Below are positions 10,001-14,938 of a stretch of 14,938 bases of DNA, in pieces. The DNA lies in contig JAOXYB010029878.1 in the NCBI GenBank assembly GCA_028565635.1, positions 1 through 14,938 of the forward strand. The letters run 5' to 3'. The translations under genes were made by a program, and so were the position numbers. The DNA comes from Phoronis ovalis (taxonomy: Eukaryota > Phoronida > Phoronidae). Within the stretch, counting starts at the first letter, position 1. Each line of letters opens with the position of its first letter. The notes beneath the pieces are model-generated. The model saw nothing but the letters and a program-made list of their open reading frames with translations. It was not told where the DNA came from and did not search any database.

Positions 10001-13000
10001 TGCTTACCCCCTCGACCCCTTTAATTCGAATTATTCTAACTCCAGTAATTAGAGTTTTGCTAACCCCCCTCCATACACAATTTTAATTACCTTTGGTCGG
10101 GGGCCCCAAGATAATTTTTAATGGAACAGCCTTAGACATTATTTTAACGTAGGGGTCTTTGTAATTGTGACCAGTGACTGACTTAATTTTAATGGCTTAG
10201 TGTATATTGTTCTTCAGAGCGCTGTGGTTATGAGTCAGCATGTTCTTTCAGTAGCAGAACTGGACAAAGGCTTTCATCACAGAACAACACACTGCCATTA
10301 TTATTTAGAACAGGAATATAATGATCTCTTTCATCTCCATGCAGGGAAAAAAAATTCAGTAACTGTATGTTACAATTTACATTTTAACTAGCAAAAATAA
10401 CTTTACCATAAAGTGTTCCACTGATAACGGGAAAGTTGCGGAATACAGTAGGATCTGTCGGTCGCGTGGCAAATGTGCAATGATGCTGTCTAGCATGCCT
10501 TTGAAGTCCTGTGACAATAACTTATCAGCCTATAAGTAAACCTTGATATTAGAAAATATTTCTGCATTAGTAACATGATAACAGCTATCGAACACTGCAA
10601 AATCATCAATTCTACTCTATTCCAAAATTAAAAGTTTTGTGAGTTTTCTTGTTACATAAACTGGAATTGCTTACCTCATCCAAAACCAGCATACTGCAAT
10701 TTTGTGCCTTGATTAGGTTTTTGTTCATGAGATCCAAAATTCTACCGGGAGTCGCAATGATTACATGTACTGCAGAAAAAAAAATTACAATAAATAAAAG
10801 AATTGGAAGGTCTCTGCAAAATGTGTCCATTTAAAAAATATTACCCTTTTTTTTTTTCATTTGACATATAGTATTTAAATGCCAACAGAAAGAAAATTGA
10901 GGCACTGAAACGATAAAGGTAAGTTTTGATGCCACCACTAATACTTCAGCCTCAATATCATACTTTACTTCCTCATGCTCAATTCTCCTAAGTGCTTCCA
11001 GACAGCAAATAATTATTAATTCACATAACAAAAACAAACATTTTGACATACCGTATTTTCTCAAATAATTGCCGTGCGATTATTAAAAAAATTTGCTTTT
11101 AAGGGGGGGGCCATTATTAGAGGGGGCGATTATTAGGGAGGGGGTGATTATTAACTTATTAATACTCCTGGCATTAATATTTTAGATTTGTTTTAGTTAT
11201 TGTTTGCGATAAGGAAGATTTTGAAGATTGTCAGTTAATCAAACAAAATTGGCTTATTTAATCGAAATTCTGCGTGTAATGGAATTTTATTTTCAAAAGA
11301 AAAACTCTTCCAAACCTTAAATAAACATTAAGTTTATTTTTTTGGTCACATACCTAGAGAAATTTGTGCAGTGTATACAACTTTGCTCAACATGGAAACA
11401 CAATTATTGTGAAAGTCAACGGCAAGAAGCATACATCACCTTCTGCCGTACTCGGCATGGAAATTCTATTGCAAATATTATTACATGGAGGTGATCCGAA
11501 GTTTGTTTTGCAAGCCAAAATACTTATTAAAGATAGTACCATATTTCCTTAAAACCCAATAAAGAGCTAATCAGCTACACATAATAATGAATTAAAATGT
11601 GATTATCTCGTATTAATTCAGATGGGTCTTCAAGTCAAATTGCCGCCCAGGGGGCGATTATTAGAGAGGGGGCGATTATAGAAATTTAGTCAGCAGAGGG
11701 GGCGATTACTAAAACGGGGCGATTATTGGAGAAAATACGGTAGTTAATAATATGACCCACCTGTTTCATACAACCTCATAATGTCATCTTTGAGATTTGT
11801 ACCGCCAGTTGTGACCATGACTTTGACACCTAAATGCTTGCTAAGTTCTCTGCAAATTGAGCTCGTCTGTAAAGCCAATTCTCGTGTGGGCACCATAACA
11901 AGTGCTACAATATTAAATAGTACAAAACTTTCAGGAGTCTTTCAAGTTTGCATATACACTGCAACCATAAATGCAGTGGTACATGTTGTTCTTCAGAGCG
12001 CTGTGGTTATGTCAGCATGTTCTTTCAGTAGCAGAACTGGACAAAAAGCTTTCATCATATAATAGAACAATTTAAGATACCACCTAAAGTAATAGTTTGT
12101 GGAACATCTTCAGCACACTGCAGAAACTGTTTTCAAGTACGTAACTTTTATTTGAATAAATGTGTTTGAATACTAATATTAGTTTAGTGTTGATCACGTT
12201 AAAGGTATAAACTATATAAGTGAAAAAAAATATATCCTTAATACCTTGTATAGTATTTTTATTTGGATCACAACGTTCTATGGTAGGAATAGCATATGCT
12301 CCTGTTTTCCCAGTACCATTTTTTGCACGTGCCAAAATATCTCTACCACTAAGAGCGATTGGTATACTAGCTTCCTGAATTGGTGAAGGACTCTCCCAAC
12401 CTTTCTCAAAGATTCCCATTAACAGTTCTCGTTTGAGGCAGTAGTCTTCAAATTCGTTGCCTTTTGTGTCTGTAACATCCTGGAAAATTAAAAATGAGAA
12501 CACTTCATAACAGATATGTTGCGTAGTTGCTTAGTTAAAGTTAAATATCAGAGAGAGTCACCATATTATCTATCAAATATGTACAGACAAAAAACAGCCG
12601 TTGATGTTGTCTTATGATGCACAACATCAGCAATACTTATTAGAAGAGGTATATACTGTGCATATTTTACAAATGTAATCTAATTTCATAATCAAATAAT
12701 CCAAGTTTTTCTTCAGAGCACTGTGGGTTTGTCGTCAAGTTTCGTCAGTAGCACTGGACTTAGTGTAGTGCAAGAGGCACCAACAACATCAGGCTAAATA
12801 ACTATCATGCTTTTATAATCGACAAAAAACACAGCTATAGCAAGAAACTTCAGAGTGCACTAAGCTGGATTTTATGCTAAGGGAAGGTATAAACATCTTG
12901 AAACGCATCACTAATACTGCATAGCAGCACAAGAAAGTTAACTCCTAGAAATTAAGTTATTTTTCAAGTCTATGAACTCTTATCATTAGCTAACATGATT

Positions 13001-13486
13001 TGAATAATAGACTTAAACTACTACACTTACAGCAGTCTTCTTTCGTAGATCCTTCGGTGGAAGTTTTAATTTGGCTTTCCAGCCTGCCTCATCACCGCTG
13101 CTGCAATAAGGTAAGCTTTGACAGTCAACAGTTTAATACAAGCCATAACTTTTTTGGTTTACCAGGGTAGTATAATCAAAAGTTTCAAAACAAGTGCTTA
13201 CAAAATGTTAACAAATACATATACTCAGAACTGCAATACACAATAAACTTAGTAGTCAAATAAGTCACTCAATTGTGTAGGTGCTAGCAGTTATCCATTT
13301 CACTGGGTCTTACATGTTTTTAACAATAAGAATTATACATGTGCATTTCTGACACAAAAGCACTAGTTCATTTGTGTAAACATTTCAAAACAAAAAAAAA
13401 TGGAAAAACTCTTACTTTGTGATTTTTTCACCACCAGGCTTTATGCCGGAATGATTTGCATCAACTATTGTTGTCATCTCCAGCAT
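7092..13486 (-). CDS. DDX6: DEAD-box RNA helicase DDX6 (Me31B/Dhh1/RCK-p54 family), complete, 10 coding exons
   Basis: This is an ATP-dependent RNA helicase of P-bodies that represses translation and promotes decapping with partners such as PATL1, EDC3, LSM14 and CNOT1 (family knowledge). Exons, in transcript order: 13486-13416, 13100-13031, 12479-12245, 11904-11761, 10769-10675, 10529-10407, 8945-8817, 8465-8285, 7669-7516, 7233-7092. They sum to 1344 nt, 447 residues plus TAA, with all nine GT-AG junctions in phase. Motifs seen: Q motif with F57 and Q82; motif I AKNGTGKT 99-106; Ia PTRELALQ 131-138; GG 159-160; Ib TPGR 180-183; II DEAD 204-207; III SAT 235-237; IV IIFCNS 296-301; V DLFTRGID 350-357; [10 protein letters not shown] 378-385. 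LKLPPKDLR precedes the core, as in DDX6. The N-terminus is shorter than the human protein, lacking its long Gln/Gly-rich leader, and the tail is acidic. ATG 13484-13486 follows an in-frame TAA but has a weak context; ATG 13475-13477 (Met4) is better. Identity is very secure; the exact start is less so. Confidence 0.97.
7891..7970 (+). repeat. Dispersed intronic repeat, copy 1
   Basis: This copy starts GTTCTTCAGAACACTGTGGT and contains the family's most conserved block CAGTAGCAGAACTGGACAA, then TTTCATCA. It is diverged relative to copies 2-4 (TTGATCAG in place of TGAGTCAG). It lies in the DDX6 intron 7670-8284, on the strand opposite to the gene. The right end GAACAGTAC resembles the inverted left flank GTACTGTATTTTGTTC. 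Confidence 0.75.
7997..8099 (+). repeat. 52-bp tandem duplication
   Basis: Two adjacent units begin TGTACATTTTTCAGGACAGG (7997) and TGTACATTTTTTAGGACCGT (8049). Both continue with TGGTATTGTA and AGCTG. The units are roughly 80% identical over their comparable parts. The pair starts 26 bp after dispersed repeat copy 1, in the same DDX6 intron. It shows no coding potential. Confidence 0.6.
8537..8629 (+). repeat. Dispersed intronic repeat, copy 2
   Basis: This is a full-length copy with visible short terminal inverted repeats: GTGTGTTGT at 8537-8545 and ACAACACAC at 8620-8628. The core reads CTTCAGAGCGCTGTGGTTAT, GAGTCAGCATGTTCTTTCAG and TAGCAGAACTGGACAAAAGG. It lies in the 350-bp DDX6 intron 8466-8816, about 70 bp from the acceptor, antisense to the gene. 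Confidence 0.85.
9166..10128. mobile_element. 963-bp element with terminal inverted repeats TGTTCCATTAAAAA
   Basis: The left end TGTTCCATTAAAAA (9166-9179) is the exact reverse complement of TTTTTAATGGAACA (10115-10128); similarity continues as ATATC / TTATC and GGGG. Both subterminal regions are strips of C-rich DNA alternating with palindromic AATT motifs (TAATTCAAATTA left, TTAATTCGAATTA right). No transposase frame is present, so it is non-autonomous. No clear target duplication is visible, so the superfamily cannot be given. It accounts for most of the 1.46-kb DDX6 intron 8946-10406. Confidence 0.75.
10199..10293 (+). repeat. Dispersed intronic repeat, copy 3
   Basis: This copy is nearly identical to copy 2 through the core (TTCAGAGCGCTGTGGTTATG, AGTCAGCATGTTCTTTCAGT, AGCAGAACTGGACAAAGGCT) and ends AGAACAACACACT. 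The ends AGTGTATATTGTTC and GAACAACACACT are imperfect inverted repeats. It lies about 70 bp from the 963-bp element and about 110 bp from the exon 10407-10529. Confidence 0.85.
11051..11740. mobile_element. 690-bp non-autonomous DNA transposon (MITE-like), TIR CCGTATTTTCTC
   Basis: The first 23 bases (CCGTATTTTCTC, then AAATAATTGCC) match the reverse complement of the last 23 (CCGTATTTTCTC, then CAATAATCGCC) with two differences. TA flanks both ends (11049-11050, 11741-11742), consistent with a two-base target duplication. Subterminal zones carry repeated GGGGGCGATTATTA units: two or three after 11100 and four in 11650-11730, all in one orientation. The interior has a 62-codon frame (11364-11552) with no recognisable domain, so no transposase is assigned. 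TIRs of this CCGTATTTTCTC style are common in invertebrate genomes, but I cannot fix the superfamily. It lies in DDX6 intron 10770-11760, ending 20 bp from exon 4. Confidence 0.85.
11985..12070 (+). repeat. Dispersed intronic repeat, copy 4
   Basis: GTTGTTCTTCAGAGCGCTGT begins the copy; a two-base deletion gives TTATGTCAGC where copies 2 and 3 have TTATGAGTCAGC. The conserved block CAGTAGCAGAACTGGACAAA follows. The right end is decayed (AATAGAACAA). It lies in the 340-bp DDX6 intron 11905-12244, antisense to the gene. Confidence 0.8.
12705..12760 (+). repeat. Dispersed intronic repeat, copy 5 (degenerate)
   Basis: Recognisable parts are TTCTTCAGAGCACTGTGG, then GTCAGTAGCACTGGACT with a three-base deletion of AGA relative to the family. 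The right third is lost. It lies in DDX6 intron 12480-13030 in the same orientation as the other four. Confidence 0.65.
13098..13103 (-). promoter_or_regulatory. NAGNAG tandem 3' splice acceptor, DDX6 exon 2
   Basis: The intron ends TTATTGCAGCAG before CGGTGATG. Using the first AG gives exon start 13100 and the residues Asn-Ser-Gly-Asp; using the second gives start 13097 and Asn-Gly-Asp, one serine shorter. Both keep frame. The affected site is in the variable N-terminal leader before the helicase core, so both products should be active. Confidence 0.55.
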
Positions 13487-13491
13487 TTAAT

Positions 13492-13497
13492 TTACAT
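13492..13497 (-). promoter_or_regulatory. Start-stop upstream ORF (ATGTAA) just before the DDX6 start
   Basis: On the gene strand ATG is followed directly by TAA, ending five bases before the first DDX6 ATG. If this is in the mature 5'UTR it forms a minimal upstream ORF. Such elements can hold ribosomes and lower initiation downstream (established for AUG-stop elements in other genes). Whether the transcript includes it depends on the 5'UTR splice, which I infer to end nearby. Confidence 0.45.
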
Positions 13498-13520
13498 ATA
13501 TGACAAATGAAACTATGAAG

Positions 13521-14125
13521 ATGAAATGAGTCAGTATAATAATTCTTCTTTTAATGTTATACTATATACTCGCTGCGGACAATAAGTAACATCAATTTGA
13601 AACTGAAAATAGAAATGTTGCTTTAATAAATTACAGTCAACTTCACAATTCAGTTATGGACACATTTCTTGCACATTTAATAGAAACTCTACAAACCACA
13701 CTCCACAGCCACACATCGAATTAAAAATTAAGTAATTAATGCTCGTTTTGTTTGAAGTTTCCAGAAGTTGTAGTATAGGCCCGCAGTATACTATAGGTCA
13801 CTCAAATCGTATACACAACCAGGTAGCTACTGGAATAAGCCACTTATGAGTACAAATTCTGGAAAACTGTAGAGACAACAACCGAATTTTGTAATTGCAC
13901 GGTAAGAATCTGGGATTTAAAGCTGGAGATCTCGTCTTTGTTACCGGTTTCACAAGTCAAACTTTACGTGAAGATTTCTTGTTAAACTCATGGTAAGATC
14001 AATTTAGCTATATACTGTTGTATATAAAATTAAAGTATATATAAAATGGTCATGAAATATTATCAAAATCACACGTCTTTATCGAGGATGACAATGGATA
14101 CTATCAACAACATTTTCAAACCTAC
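13521..14125. other. Presumed 5'UTR intron of DDX6
   Basis: No gene is seen. It lies between the start-codon exon and the candidate non-coding exon. It contains TGAGTCA at 13527-13533, an imperfect inverted repeat TAGTATA / TATACTA near 13775-13797, and AT-rich runs around 14010-14045. Assigning it as an intron depends on the candidate first exon being real. Confidence 0.3.
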
Positions 14126-14160
14126 CTCTCGCTTTTTCCAATATGGCCGCTAAATAATCT
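14126..14160 (-). promoter_or_regulatory. Candidate 5' non-coding exon and promoter-proximal site of DDX6
   Basis: On the gene strand, AGCGGCCATATTGGAAAAAG leads to GCGAGAG|GTAGGT, a strong donor. GGCCATATTGG resembles YY1-type elements often found at start sites of housekeeping genes. A matching acceptor would be CTTCATAG at 13513-13520, just upstream of the start-stop element, giving an intron of about 610 bp. The start of transcription is not determined, and an unspliced leader is possible. Confidence 0.35.
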
Positions 14161-14938
14161 ACATTTCGATATGGGATTTTGAAAAACTTTCAGTTAAACA
14201 CAGTTATCCATATTAGATCACAAAACATGCAAGTGCACCATTCAAACATACAAGAAAAGATCACTAAATGAATTTCTTTAAATATAGGTGCAATAATGAC
14301 AAAGTTCGAAGGTCATTTTAGGAATACTGAAGGTCAAGTTCGGATGTGATGAGGACATCTGGGATTGCAATGGAGGACTCCAATGACGCCTTTCCTTAGT
14401 TTCGTATAAGCAAGGTAGGTTTATTGCAATTTCATGAATTCTACCTTCCTAATAAAGCCCAATTCGTGAATAAACGTTCACACATAGTGAACATAGCTTT
14501 CAATCATAATCACGTCGAGAAAACTACAGGTAATGTATAAGCGATCACAGTCACAGACATGCACTGCAAACTAGCTGGAATAACTTCCAGCTTGACGTCT
14601 TAAGTACTTAACTATATATAATATATATACCCTAACTGGCGCCAAGGTTGCGATAGCACCTATATAAAAAGATCGAAACACATTTTCACGTATTTTGTGA
14701 TGATATACTGATAAATCCCCATAAATCATTTGATTTATACTTTATAAATATTTTATTTTGAAACTTTTTTATTAGTTATCTCAATATCTGACCCCCCCCC
14801 CCCAGTCTGAAGAAATCCATCCCTTAGTGTTCCGTACCTTCTCAACTAACGTCTGGGCTTAACCATAGTAAATTTTTGTTATATTCCTTCAATTTAACAA
14901 GAATGAAGTAATTACATCATTAATCTGTTGCCAACAAA
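14161..14938. other. Region upstream of DDX6, no gene recognised
   Basis: No protein gene is recognised. Features seen: a possible + strand exon edge CAAG|GTAGGT at 14411-14416, with a nine-codon ATG frame at 14370-14399 upstream of it; + strand AATAAA motifs near 14451 and 14470; a perfect hairpin at 14573-14592; a palindrome TGGCGCCA at 14637-14644; AT dinucleotide runs at 14613-14629; and a run of 12 C at 14792-14803. Confidence 0.4.
14573..14592. repeat. Perfect 8-bp hairpin with TAAC loop
   Basis: AGCTGGAA (14573-14580) pairs exactly with TTCCAGCT (14585-14592) across four bases. It is in the upstream flank of DDX6, with no gene assigned. Confidence 0.4.

Noticed and set aside
11364-11552. 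Transposase remnant inside the 690-bp element
   Set aside because: The 62-codon frame shows no catalytic or DNA-binding motif that I can recognise.
7876-12062. Recurring peptide [20 protein letters not shown] as a possible small protein family
   Set aside because: It is the translation of the dispersed intronic repeat; frames differ in ends and are broken by indels in copies 4 and 5, so coding is not supported.
7401-12503. Several separate short helicase-like genes on the - strand
   Set aside because: Each is one exon of the same DDX6 gene; splice sites and phases join them without gaps, and the flanking residues in each frame are intron read-through.
7891-12760. Introner-like elements creating the introns
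   Set aside because: The repeats do not coincide with splice sites and lie about 70 to 225 bp from the nearest exon, and the introns also contain unrelated sequence.
14451-14475. AATAAA motifs on the + strand as the end of another gene
   Set aside because: No coding exon on the + strand precedes them in this window.
1-14938. CRISPR arrays, tRNA or rRNA genes, viral genes
   Set aside because: No regularly spaced direct repeats, no cloverleaf with internal promoter boxes, no rRNA-like blocks and no viral protein similarity were seen.

Overview
This window is nuclear DNA from a metazoan, most likely a non-vertebrate with intron-rich genes. It is AT-rich. Genes are split by canonical GT-AG introns of about 240 bp to 1.5 kb, and the introns and flanks carry short DNA-transposon-like repeats. 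Two conserved housekeeping genes lie tail to tail. Protein resemblance is judged from memory of the families, not from a search, so the phylum is not determined. The helicase resembles invertebrate DDX6/Me31B at least as closely as the vertebrate protein.

Left end (1-1315, + strand): the last three coding exons of fibrillarin, the box C/D snoRNP 2'-O-methyltransferase of the nucleolus. They encode the C-terminal 91 residues and are followed by a short 3'UTR with an AATAAA signal at 1292-1297. The 5' part of the gene lies outside the window.

Right half (about 6030-14160, - strand): a complete gene for the DDX6/Me31B/Dhh1 DEAD-box RNA helicase, the cytoplasmic translational repressor and decapping co-factor of P-bodies. 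Ten coding exons join in frame to 447 codons plus a stop, with every junction phase agreeing and all helicase motifs intact. A non-coding 5' exon near 14126-14160 is plausible. The gene is single-copy within the window; short helicase-like reading frames on the - strand are its individual exons.

Between the genes (about 1316-6030) there is no recognisable protein gene. The most striking object there is an imperfect inverted repeat of about 670 bp (3965-4636) whose arms fold back along most of their length. It would form a long RNA hairpin if the helicase transcript reads through to a distal polyadenylation site.

Repeats: five copies of a dispersed repeat of about 80-95 bp sit in five of the nine helicase introns, all in the same orientation (antisense to the gene). 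Two larger elements with terminal inverted repeats occupy other intron space: a 690-bp element at 11051-11740 with a TA target duplication, and a 963-bp element at 9166-10128. A 52-bp tandem duplication lies at 7997-8099. No rRNA, tRNA, CRISPR array or prokaryotic operon structure was seen.

The two genes share no direct biochemical pathway; one acts in nucleolar rRNA modification and the other in cytoplasmic mRNA control. Their convergent arrangement may simply be local synteny.
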